From: Bacteroidia bacterium
GTDB lineage: Bacteria; Bacteroidota; Bacteroidia; AKYH767-A; OLB10
DNA: 39,311 bases
Direction: 5' to 3'
Assembly: GCA_016788065.1 (NCBI GenBank)
Contig: JAEUTI010000013.1
Span: 1-39,311, forward strand
Shown: in pieces, positions 31,524 through 39,311 of the stretch
How the letters are laid out: every line of letters starts with the position of its first letter
Position numbering within the stretch: position 1 is the stretch's first letter
The notes under the pieces: model-generated
Told to the model about the DNA's origin: nothing
Seen by the model: the letters and a program-made list of their open reading frames with translations, nothing else
Databases searched by the model: none
Position numbers and translations under genes: made by a program

Positions 31524-34500
31524 TTATTTCTCACGGATCAGCTTAAGCGTACCCTTGTAGTCTTTACCTGTTTGTAAAACAAGTACATAGAAGTAAGTTC
31601 CATCAGGTAAGTCATCACCATCCCAGTTGTTCAGGTAATTGCTTGTTGAGTAAACTTCATTACCCCAACGGTTGTAGATAACCAATTGGCTATTTGGGTT
31701 TGTATCCAGATTTTTGATAAAGAACACATCGTTCAATCCGTCACCATTATCTGGAGTGATAACGTTAGGGATAGTGATTTCGCAAGGAGCTTCAGCAATC
31801 AGGATATCATCAGAATTACGGCATCCGTTATTGTCGGTTACAGTGATTTCATAAGTACCGTAAGCAGTAACTTCATAGGTAGGACCGTTTCCAACTACAT
31901 AGCCATTTGATGTCCAGTCGTAAGTTGCAACGTTTTGTCCGGTAGCATCCAGCGTAGGAAGATCTTCACCTGGGCAAATTTCCTGATCATCACCAACAGC
32001 TACTACAGGAAGAGGATTCACAGTAAGCTCAACACTTGCAGTTCCTGTACAACCGTTTCCATCAGTAACAGTAACTGCATAGGTACCTGCCTGATTAATA
32101 TTGAGTGTTTGTCCGCTTTGTCCGCTGATAGTATTTCCGTTTAATGTCCAGCTGAATGTTGAACCGGCATTACCGGCATCAATTACAGCATCAGGATCAT
32201 TCTGACAGATTGCAAAGTTATTGCCAAGAGTCACAACAACAGGTGCAGAGTTTGTAAGCGTAGCACTTGCAGATGAAGAACAGTTAATTCCTGAGCCGGA
32301 GTTGGTAACAGTAACGGTATAAGTTCCAGCAGAGGAAGGAGTAATTGTTTGAGTGTTTTCGCCTGTGCTCCATGAGAATGAAGATCCTGCGTTTCCAGCA
32401 TCAAGTGTTGGGAAAGAAGCACCGGGACAAACGGTAGCGCCTGTTAAAGTAACTACAGGAACAGCAACAACATTTACATCAGTCACATCAGTTGCATTAC
32501 AAGCTCCGATATTGATAGTGATTGTATATTGACCTGCCTGAGTAGGCTGATAAGTCTGGCTTGTTCCTACTACGTTACCATTTAATGTCCATGTATAATT
32601 AACTCCACTAACACCTGCATCCAAAGTTGGGAATGCCTGATCAGAGCAAATAGCTGCATCAGCAACGTTAACAGTTAATTGTTGAACAACAGTTACGTCG
32701 ATATCGCCACCGGCCTGACATTGACCACCTGTGTTTACAAGTACAGAGTAGTTACCGGATTGTGTAGGCTGGTAAGTTTGGTTAGTAGCACCAGAGATTG
32801 GTGTTCCATTTAATGACCACTGATAAGTAGCACCTGCGTTACCGGCATCCAGAATAAGAACATCAGAAGCACAGATCGTAGTATCAGCACCAAGGCTCAC
32901 AACCGGAGCAGGAACAACAGTAAGTTCATAAGTGTCAGTTCCGGTACATCCTGAAAGTGAGGTAACTTCTACTGTGTAAATACCAGGTCCTACAGTAGTG
33001 ATGGATTGTGTATTTAATCCAAGTTGTGTACCATTCAGGAACCATACATAAGTTCCGTTTGGAACACCTGCATCAAGAACAGGAAGTGGATCAGTAGAAC
33101 AGATAGTAGCATCTACAGGAAGATTAACCTGAAGTTGTGGCAAAATTGTTACTGTAACGGTGTCACCACCAACACATGATCCGCCGTTGTTTACCAACAC
33201 AGAATATGTTCCGGCAACAAGTGGTTGGAAGAACTGTGAAGTTTCTCCGGGGATTGCAGTTGAACCATTATACCATTGGTAAGTAGCACCTGCATTTCCA
33301 GCATCAAATACAGGAACTGGATCAGTATCACAGAGAGAAATGTCATTTCCTAAAGCAACAACAGGAGTTGTATTAACTGTGAACTGCAGTGTATCAGAAC
33401 CCTGACAAACCGGAGTAACACTAACGTTAACGATATAAGTTCCTGCACCACTTGCAGTGATTGTTTGTGTTTGATCAGGAAGTGTATTTCCGTTCAGTGT
33501 CCAAGTGTAAGTAGCACCTGAGATTCCTGCATCAAGAACAGGGAAAGGATCAGTGTCGCAAATCACCGGGTCAACACCAAGATCAACAATAAGGTTGTTA
33601 AGAACATTCAATACTGCAAGTGTATCACCTGCGTCGATAAATGTATTACAACGATTCGTGAAAGTATTTGCATCAGAACCGGATTGAACAATCAGATGAA
33701 CCGGAGTTGCAGGTGAAATATTAGAAGCAAGGTTGAAAGTAACAGTTGAAGAATAACCGTTTCCACCAGGGCAGTTAGTAACTGCAGTAACAGGATAAAC
33801 AACACCGTTTGCATCTACGAAGAAGAATTCACTTCCTGAACTTGTTACGGTATTACAAGAGATTTCATAATCGAATGTTACTGTTACATTATCGAAAGAA
33901 CATCCTACATCAAAAGTTTCTGTATTGAAAACACCCGGATCAATAACATTGAATTGGATAGAGTCAAATTCCAGCATCTGAACACCGCACTCACTGAGGA
34001 AGGTATTGTTATCGAAACCAACTTTAGTAAATGCCAGAGTTGTTCCGGCAGATAATGGATAGAAGAAAGAAACAAGGATCGAGTCAGTCTGACCGTTTAC
34101 ACAATTGAATGGAAGAGCATTCAATACAGGATTCAAAACACCCTGTGGAGTAAGAATACGGATATCAGTTTCAGTAACAGAACCACACTGAACAGGTTGA
34201 TCAAGGATAATCCATACAGAAGTATCACCGCAGCTTGCTGTATAGAAAGTTGCAGGGTTACCTTGAGGATCAACAGGATCAGCAAATACAGGAGCAGTAC
34301 CAACACAACCACCAACAACGTTCATTTGGATATCGCGACGAACTTCACCAATTTTAATACCATTACGGAACTCTTCGCAGATTACTGCAATTACACCAAC
34401 CTGAATTGAGCTTGGAGTAAATGAAATTGTTCCTGTAACCGGATCAATTGTGATAGGAGTAGAAGAAAGAAGTGGAGTAAGTGCAGTATTTGGTGGTGCA

Positions 34501-35150
34501 TAAGTTACCGGTGTTCCGGCAGCAGTAAGAGCTGGTGCAAGAGAGAATACCAGTGAGTCACCATCAACATCAGTTGCGCTTTGGTTATAATAAAACTCAT
34601 TACCAACGCAGAACTGAGTTACCGGAATATTTGAGAATACCGGAGAGCTGTTGGTTGGAGCATTGAAGTTATCTAATGTTGAAGCTACAAACAGGTTGAA
34701 GCTGGCAGGGTTTGTAAGTGTAGTGATGGATGCATTCCGGCAGCACTCTGTGAAAGAGAAAGTCCAGTCAGCACATGGTCCGCCCAGCGTTACCAATCCC
34801 TGATAAATATATTCCTGAACACCATAACCGGTACCACCATTACAGGTAGTAGTTACGGGTGGAAGACATGGTGATGGTGGGATTTCAAGACCTGAACCGG
34901 GAGCTTGTGTTAAAGTTACGTTTCCTGAAGGAAAGCAACTTGAAGCATAGCTTAGGTTTACAGATGTAGGTGCAGAGATACCATCGCAATCACGGTAAAA
35001 CCTGACTGTGATCAGGTATTGATTCGGACCGACATATTGATAGGTAACATCAGCTCCTACCGCATGACTTCCATATGATTTCGACGAAATTAATGAAAGT
35101 ACGGCTATTGCAGTTGCCGCGACCAGGGTAAAAAATCGTTTCATTAGCAT
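31524..35150 (-). CDS. Large Ig-like repeat surface protein, T9SS type B
   Basis: About 1208 residues from the Met at 35150 (or 35144), which places a normal signal peptide (MKRFFTLVAATAIAVLSLIS) at the start; a longer frame to 35204 is less likely. After cleavage comes the domain SHAVGADVTYQYVGPNQYLI, then VRFYRDCDG, typical of large Bacteroidota surface proteins, and a ~250-residue region rich in paired Cys. Eight Ig-like units of ~85 residues follow (GATYTWTLNGN...GTYIVNVS). The C-terminus ITIPNVITPDNGDGLNDVFF and IYNRWGNEVY is a type B sorting domain. It lies downstream of the sigma/anti-sigma pair on the same strand and ends at a strong terminator. Adhesin or filament role is inferred. 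Confidence 0.92.
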   Translation of the reverse strand: MLMKRFFTLVAATAIAVLSLISSKSYGSHAVGADVTYQYVGPNQYLITVRFYRDCDGISAPTSVNLSYASSCFPSGNVTLTQAPGSGLEIPPSPCLPPVTTTCNGGTGYGVQEYIYQGLVTLGGPCADWTFSFTECCRNASITTLTNPASFNLFVASTLDNFNAPTNSSPVFSNIPVTQFCVGNEFYYNQSATDVDGDSLVFSLAPALTAAGTPVTYAPPNTALTPLLSSTPITIDPVTGTISFTPSSIQVGVIAVICEEFRNGIKIGEVRRDIQMNVVGGCVGTAPVFADPVDPQGNPATFYTASCGDTSVWIILDQPVQCGSVTETDIRILTPQGVLNPVLNALPFNCVNGQTDSILVSFFYPLSAGTTLAFTKVGFDNNTFLSECGVQMLEFDSIQFNVIDPGVFNTETFDVGCSFDNVTVTFDYEISCNTVTSSGSEFFFVDANGVVYPVTAVTNCPGGNGYSSTVTFNLASNISPATPVHLIVQSGSDANTFTNRCNTFIDAGDTLAVLNVLNNLIVDLGVDPVICDTDPFPVLDAGISGATYTWTLNGNTLPDQTQTITASGAGTYIVNVSVTPVCQGSDTLQFTVNTTPVVALGNDISLCDTDPVPVFDAGNAGATYQWYNGSTAIPGETSQFFQPLVAGTYSVLVNNGGSCVGGDTVTVTILPQLQVNLPVDATICSTDPLPVLDAGVPNGTYVWFLNGTQLGLNTQSITTVGPGIYTVEVTSLSGCTGTDTYELTVVPAPVVSLGADTTICASDVLILDAGNAGATYQWSLNGTPISGATNQTYQPTQSGNYSVLVNTGGQCQAGGDIDVTVVQQLTVNVADAAICSDQAFPTLDAGVSGVNYTWTLNGNVVGTSQTYQPTQAGQYTITINIGACNATDVTDVNVVAVPVVTLTGATVCPGASFPTLDAGNAGSSFSWSTGENTQTITPSSAGTYTVTVTNSGSGINCSSSASATLTNSAPVVVTLGNNFAICQNDPDAVIDAGNAGSTFSWTLNGNTISGQSGQTLNINQAGTYAVTVTDGNGCTGTASVELTVNPLPVVAVGDDQEICPGEDLPTLDATGQNVATYDWTSNGYVVGNGPTYEVTAYGTYEITVTDNNGCRNSDDILIAEAPCEITIPNVITPDNGDGLNDVFFIKNLDTNPNSQLVIYNRWGNEVYSTSNYLNNWDGDDLPDGTYFYVLVLQTGKDYKGTLKLIREK

Positions 35151-35234
35151 TGATTTTTGTTTTGGTTTTAGGTTGATTTTAGTGGTTATGTTTTGTAGAC
35201 GCAAAGCATCCGGTTAAAGATGCATCAAGTCTGT

Positions 35235-36362
35235 TTAACGTTTCAGGGTTAGAGTGCTTTTAAATTGTTGTTTCGCTCCGTTTGAAGAGGTGGCAAATAT
35301 AATATAAAAATAGGTTCCTTCTGCAGCATCCTGACCGGAACTTAATTTACCATCCCAGCCATTTTCGATGCCAGTCCACTGTTTTACAACTGAGCCTTTT
35401 TGATCGTATATAATAGCTTCTAAATCAATATTTTTTGCCGATTCTACCTTGAAAATATCATTTAAACCATCTCCGTTAGGAGTGAAGATGTTCGGAATTG
35501 TTGATAAAAAGGAGGGTTCATCAACACTGATTTTACGGGTAAGTTCCTGCTTTTTACCATCTTTCCCGATTACTACCGCTTTCACAGTATAGTTGCCTGA
35601 TTCAGTGAAAGTATAGTTGACAGCACGTTGCCCAAAAGCAATAGTTGAGCCTTCAACTTCCCAGGAAACTTCATCATAAATTCCTGATAAAGATAAATCT
35701 ACGCTTAATGGAGCTACTCCGGCTGTAGGATAAGCTTTAATTTCATCCTTAATCATTTCCGTTGCAGGTGAATGAGCAGCATGGTCGCCACCCGATTGTT
35801 CTCCGTTAACTTTTGGTGTTGCAGCACTTACAGGTGTTGAGGTAGCAGTATTTTGGACTGCGTTTGTGGCTTCATTAGGAGATGTTGCAGCAGATTGATT
35901 ATTGTTAATCACCGACTCGGAAACGGCAGCCGCGCCGTTTGAAACCTGATTATTGGTGTTGACAGCCGGTTTAACAGTTGTGTTTTTCTGACTTGAAGTT
36001 GTATTTGCTGCTGAATTATCAGTTGCATTTTGTAACGTTTCGTTACCAACGTTTGGAGTGGTTTCGGTATTATTAATGGTCTGAACCTCAGTATTTTGCT
36101 GTGCAGAAGTTATTTTTTCAGAATCACCGGAATTCATGTAAACGGCTATGCCGGTAGTTACAACCAATGCTGCACCGGCGATCCACAGGGCACCGGCTTT
36201 AATAGAGGCAGCGCCACCCTGAGCGAGATTGGCAGCCTGAGGAGCAGAAACGGGAGCCTGAATTTGCGAAGAAATACGGTTCCAGAGTTCCGGGCGTACG
36301 GGTTCTTCGTAATTTTCAAAGGCTTCTTTGAACAATTCTTCTATATTTCCCTTGTCGTTCAC
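35235..36362 (-). CDS. Membrane anti-sigma-like protein with T9SS type B C-terminus
   Basis: 375 residues from a GTG start that directly abuts the sigma-factor stop (TAA then GTG, no gap). Residues 1-35 (IEELFKEAFENYEEPVRPELWNRI) are the short cytoplasmic motif seen in Bacteroidota anti-sigma-like proteins. A transmembrane segment lies at ~55-77 (GALWIAGAALVVTTGIAVYM). A ~120-residue Asn/Thr/Ser/Ala-rich linker and a PKD-like domain (~200-280) follow. The C-terminus IPNIFTPNGDGLNDIF, then EGTYFYIIF, is a type B sorting domain. So one protein appears to join sigma binding inside the cell to a T9SS signal outside. It could sense secretion status. The family of the soluble domain is otherwise unknown. 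Confidence 0.75.
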   Translation of the reverse strand: MNDKGNIEELFKEAFENYEEPVRPELWNRISSQIQAPVSAPQAANLAQGGAASIKAGALWIAGAALVVTTGIAVYMNSGDSEKITSAQQNTEVQTINNTETTPNVGNETLQNATDNSAANTTSSQKNTTVKPAVNTNNQVSNGAAAVSESVINNNQSAATSPNEATNAVQNTATSTPVSAATPKVNGEQSGGDHAAHSPATEMIKDEIKAYPTAGVAPLSVDLSLSGIYDEVSWEVEGSTIAFGQRAVNYTFTESGNYTVKAVVIGKDGKKQELTRKISVDEPSFLSTIPNIFTPNGDGLNDIFKVESAKNIDLEAIIYDQKGSVVKQWTGIENGWDGKLSSGQDAAEGTYFYIIFATSSNGAKQQFKSTLTLKR

Positions 36363-36899
36363 TTATATAGCTTTTTCGGTTTGTAATAATTTTTGCAAAT
36401 GCGTCCTTGCCCGGGAATACTGCGATTTAGATGTGCTCTCGCTGATGTCCAGTAATTCGGCTATTTCTTTGTGTGCGTATCCTTCTATTGCGTAAAGGTT
36501 GAAAACGGTCCGAAATCCCTTTGGCATCGACTTAATAATCTTTACCAGGTCTTTCGCGGCCATTGATTCAACAACATGGTGGTTAGTCTCTGCTGTATAT
36601 TCAATTGTCTCGATATCAATACTATGACGGAAGTTTTTATTTTTACGGAAGGCATCAAGGGCGGTATTCACCATGATTCTTTTGATCCATCCTTCTAAAG
36701 AGCCGTTGCCCTTAAATCCGTCAATTTTGTTGAAGATCTTAATAAAACCGTCCTGAAGAATATCTTCTGCTTCTTCTATGCTGTCAGTGTACCTGGAACA
36801 GACACCCAACATCCTGCCCGCGAATGTTTTGTAAAGGAGTTCCTGAGCTTGTGGCTCTTTCCGGATGCACCTTTGTACCAGTTCCTCATCTGACATCAT
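36363..36899 (-). CDS. ECF sigma factor, sigma-70 family
   Basis: 178 residues from the ATG at 36899; a TTG four codons upstream is possible but unlikely. Region 2 (~10-85: LYKTFAGRMLGVCSRYTDSI, EAEDILQDGFIKIF, GSLEGWIKRIMVNTALD) binds core polymerase and the -10 element. Region 4 (~115-175: MPKGFRTVFNLYAIEGYAHK, EIAELLDISESTSKSQYSRA) binds the -35 element. It is transcribed with the anti-sigma-like gene immediately downstream, probably as one operand of a surface-signal response. Regulon sites were not identified. Size and motifs match class ECF sigma factors of Bacteroidota. Confidence 0.93.
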   Translation of the reverse strand: MMSDEELVQRCIRKEPQAQELLYKTFAGRMLGVCSRYTDSIEEAEDILQDGFIKIFNKIDGFKGNGSLEGWIKRIMVNTALDAFRKNKNFRHSIDIETIEYTAETNHHVVESMAAKDLVKIIKSMPKGFRTVFNLYAIEGYAHKEIAELLDISESTSKSQYSRARTHLQKLLQTEKAI

Positions 36900-37814
36900 A
36901 CCTCGGTTCAATTATCAAGACTATTTTCTCTTTGATGAGGTTGCATACCGAAAAGAATCTTTTTCTGAAAAAAGCTATATTATTGGTAATCAGCACCAAA
37001 TCAATTGTTTGGATAATCAATTCAAATATACAAAAAAAAATGGCAGCGAAGCATGGCGGATGTGAGTCATAGGTCATATGATTAGAGGGTCATTTATTGG
37101 TTCCCATAAAAATAGATGTGCCTGCTTTTTAATGTGCTAATTTGCTAATGTGCTGGTGTGCTGATTTTTTATTCCTGAGTAAAAAGATGTGACTGCTCTT
37201 GATTTGGTGATTTGGTGATTTGATAATTTGATGATTTTTTGTTCCTGAGTAAAAAAATGTGACTGCACATTAGTGGCAAGTGGCAAGTGGCAAGTTGGAG
37301 TCTTTTTTCAGAATAAAATTTCGTTTTTCATTTAGCATTTATTTTGTGGCTGCTAAAGTTCGAGGTTTTTGGTTTTCCAAATGATTTTATTGAATATTGA
37401 TTAACAAGAAGTGAGAATTGAATAGTGACAATGAGGAATACAAAAATCCTCAATCCTCAATCCTATTGAATAGTGACTAACAAGAATTGAAAAGTGAATA
37501 ATGATACATTTCCTTATTCAATTTGTAATATTCAATATTTGTTATTCAATTTTTGAAGTTGCTATAGAAAACCAATTATTGTTCTGCCACTGATCCAAAA
37601 TGCTGCCCGTCTTGATGTTCCATTTATTGAATATTGATTAACAAGAAGTGAGAATTGAATAGTGACAATGAGGAATACAAAAATCCTTAATTCTTAATCC
37701 TTAATTCTTAATCCTATTAGCATCTATCATTTATCATCTATCATTAAAACGAAATTTCCTTCTGAGCAGAATCACAAAATTCCTTAATCCTTAATTCTTT
37801 CGTATTTTAGCCTC
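36900..37814. other. Long non-coding, repeat-rich region
   Basis: 915 bases between the divergent sigma-factor gene and the final partial gene. They are AT-rich and full of short slipped repeats: gctaatttgctaatgtgctggtgtgct near 37137, gatttggtg runs near 37201, ggcaagt x3 near 37275, and cctcaatcct/ccttaattctt tracts. A 65-bp perfect direct repeat lies at 37386-37450 and 37623-37687. No gene was seen. TATTTTAG near 37803 resembles a -7 box but is too close to the ATG to be sure. Confidence 0.65.
37386..37687. repeat. 65-bp perfect direct repeat pair
   Basis: 37386-37450 and 37623-37687 are identical over 65 bases, both beginning tttattgaatattgattaac and ending aaaaatcct, 237 bp apart. Shorter fragments (attgaatagtgactaacaag near 37465) lie between them. 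This is recent duplication or a young repeat family in intergenic DNA. Confidence 0.88.
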
Positions 37815-39311
37815 ATGAAGTTATTTCGGATCAGCTTTTTAATCATTGTTTTCAGCATTATCGCTTTTGAGCCCTTAAATGCACAAAAACGTGGTGCTGT
37901 TTGGTGCTTTGGAGATAGTTCTGGAATTGATTTCAATACTTTAATCAATCCTATACCTACCAACTCCTCCATGGTTAGTCGAGGTTCTTGCTTATCACAT
38001 TGTGATAAAAATGGAAATTTACTATATTATAGTTCAACAGATGCAGCAAATGCAAGCTTTACGTCTGCCAAGATATGGAATAAGAATCACGGTGTCATGG
38101 ATGGTGGAGATTCTATTGCTGGAAGTGGATGGTACAATGAATTAGTTTCCGTTAATCACCCTCAATTGGATTCGTGCTACTATTTTTTTTCTATCGGTGT
38201 AACATTGCCTTATGGACTGATGTACTCAGTAATTGATATTCGGCTTGATGGAGGATTAGGATCGGTAGTGCAAAAAAATATTCCTCTGTTAGGCGGGTTG
38301 ATGGTTGATTGTGTAACGGCTATTAAGCATGGCAATGGACGAGATTGGTGGATTATAGTTCGCCCTTCTCCTATAGGTCAACCAGTATTTAACAATACCT
38401 GGTTGCTTTATTTGGTCTCACCCTCAGGAATCTCACTGATTCCACAACAAAATGTTGGATCATTAAACGGAAACAATATTGGAAATATCGCTGTTTCTCG
38501 AGACGGCACTAAATTGATTTTTACAAACTTACTTGGGTTAATAGAGTTATATGATTTCAACAGGTGCACTGGTGAAATCAATAATCCAATTTTGATTGAA
38601 CCCCAACTTTCTATTGGTCCATTTCCTTTTTATTGGTCTGCGGAATTCTCGCCAAGCGGACAATATTTATATGTAAGCACTTCCACTCAAATCAGCAGAT
38701 TATGGCAGTATGATTTATGGTCTGCTAATATTCAATTATCGAAAACATTGATTTGGCAAGTTCAAAATCCAGCAAATACTGGTGGAGCACTAAAGCGAGC
38801 TCCAAATAATAAAATTTATTTTAGTTGTGCCTGGACAGGAGGTGGGTTCAATTACGTTAACTATGATTCAACTCAGTATTGGTTAGAAAACATGAATTTG
38901 AGTGTCATCAACTCACCAGACTCAGCAGGTGCAGCCTGCGACTTCCAACCCTGGAGTTTTTATTTAGGCGGCAAACGCACTTATTGGGGTTTGCCCAACA
39001 ACCCCGATTACGACTTACCAGCCCTTGCAGGAAGTCCGTGTGATACGTTGGTGAGTATTGGTGAAGCCCCACAAATTCAGCAAGCCGCCATAAATGTTTT
39101 CTACCACACGGCTTGGGACAAAGTTTTTATTAATGCTTCTAACTTAACAGGTAAAACCGGCAAGTTATTAGTTTATGATATGCAAGGGAAAGTTGTTCAT
39201 TCGGAGCCGCTTCGGATACAGAATGGGTACTATACCAGAGATTTGTCGATGCTAGGGAAAGCTGAAGGAATGTACCTGATTGTTCTAGAGACTGATTTGG
39301 AGCGGTTGGTG
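37815..39311 (+). CDS. Secreted protein with T9SS type A domain, 3' end cut by window
   Basis: An uninterrupted frame of 499 codons from the ATG at 37815 to the last base, with no stop. Residues 1-22 are a signal peptide (MKLFRISFLIIVFSIIAFEP). The body has repeated strand motifs like a beta-propeller or WD-like reader (WCFGDSSGIDFN, GNLLYYSSTD, NIAVSRDGTKLIFTN, AEFSPSGQYLYVST, APNNKIYFS). From ~residue 425, VFYHTAWDKVFINASN, then GKLLVYDMQGKVVH, then GMYLIVLETD is a type A sorting domain, so only a few residues are missing. It is probably a cell-surface or released protein; no catalytic motif was seen. Confidence 0.88.
   Translation, partial: MKLFRISFLIIVFSIIAFEPLNAQKRGAVWCFGDSSGIDFNTLINPIPTNSSMVSRGSCLSHCDKNGNLLYYSSTDAANASFTSAKIWNKNHGVMDGGDSIAGSGWYNELVSVNHPQLDSCYYFFSIGVTLPYGLMYSVIDIRLDGGLGSVVQKNIPLLGGLMVDCVTAIKHGNGRDWWIIVRPSPIGQPVFNNTWLLYLVSPSGISLIPQQNVGSLNGNNIGNIAVSRDGTKLIFTNLLGLIELYDFNRCTGEINNPILIEPQLSIGPFPFYWSAEFSPSGQYLYVSTSTQISRLWQYDLWSANIQLSKTLIWQVQNPANTGGALKRAPNNKIYFSCAWTGGGFNYVNYDSTQYWLENMNLSVINSPDSAGAACDFQPWSFYLGGKRTYWGLPNNPDYDLPALAGSPCDTLVSIGEAPQIQQAAINVFYHTAWDKVFINASNLTGKTGKLLVYDMQGKVVHSEPLRIQNGYYTRDLSMLGKAEGMYLIVLETDLERLV

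Overview
This window looks like a chromosomal segment of a low-GC Bacteroidota (Flavobacteriia/Chitinophagia-like) genome. Evidence: at least seven proteins end in type IX secretion (T9SS) sorting domains, of type A (Por-like) or type B (gliding-motility/CHU_C). Promoter-like sites fit the Bacteroidota TTTG / TAnnTTTG pattern, Shine-Dalgarno sites are largely absent, and YdeI/OmdA, DUF1761 and CotH families are present. No rRNA, tRNA or CRISPR array was seen.

Layout. (1) 1-6201: the tail of a type A T9SS protein, a VapBC-like toxin-antitoxin pair with an operator-like promoter, and a 1639-residue surface protein with 16 Ig-like repeats and a type B domain. (2) 6202-23509: a defence/accessory island, nearly all on the minus strand. 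Its first block (9909 to 6602) encodes four nuclease-like proteins: a RecB-like PD-(D/E)XK protein, a second PD-(D/E)XK protein coupled to it, a GIY-YIG protein with a RAMA-like C-terminus, and a membrane-anchored PD-(D/E)XK protein. The block is bracketed by two copies of a ~105-bp foldable repeat. Next come a 47-residue basic protein, a possible sliding-clamp-like protein and a PLD-like protein of unknown role. The largest block (21702 to 12751) runs PLD-SNF2 helicase, Eco57I-type adenine methylase, a 36-codon ORF resembling a DprA N-terminus, DarT toxin, DarG antitoxin and a DprA/SLOG-like protein. Upstream lies a 742-bp control region with an 18 x 12-bp tandem array and 11-bp-phased TTTGGG motifs, then a divergent HTH-ImmA/IrrE regulator. 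(3) 23537-28010: a beta-helix protein and a CotH/lamin-tail protein, both T9SS cargo. (4) 28327-29326: a two-gene module whose second protein is HEPN-like. (5) 29359-31461: YdeI/OmdA-like, DUF1761 and MetF housekeeping genes. (6) 31524-36899: ECF sigma factor, a membrane anti-sigma-like protein that itself carries a type B sorting domain, and a 1200-residue type B surface protein. (7) 36900-37814: non-coding, repeat-rich DNA. (8) 37815 to the end: a secreted protein truncated by the window edge.

How it fits together: the methylase/helicase pair probably forms a modification-dependent defence module. DarTG (NAD-dependent DNA ADP-ribosylation) plus a SLOG protein sits directly behind it as a possible suicide back-up, with the HTH-protease as candidate regulator. 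The repeat-bracketed four-nuclease cassette is the best candidate for an undescribed system. The sigma/anti-sigma/T9SS-cargo cluster suggests regulated production of surface proteins. All functions are read from motifs by eye; no database search was possible.
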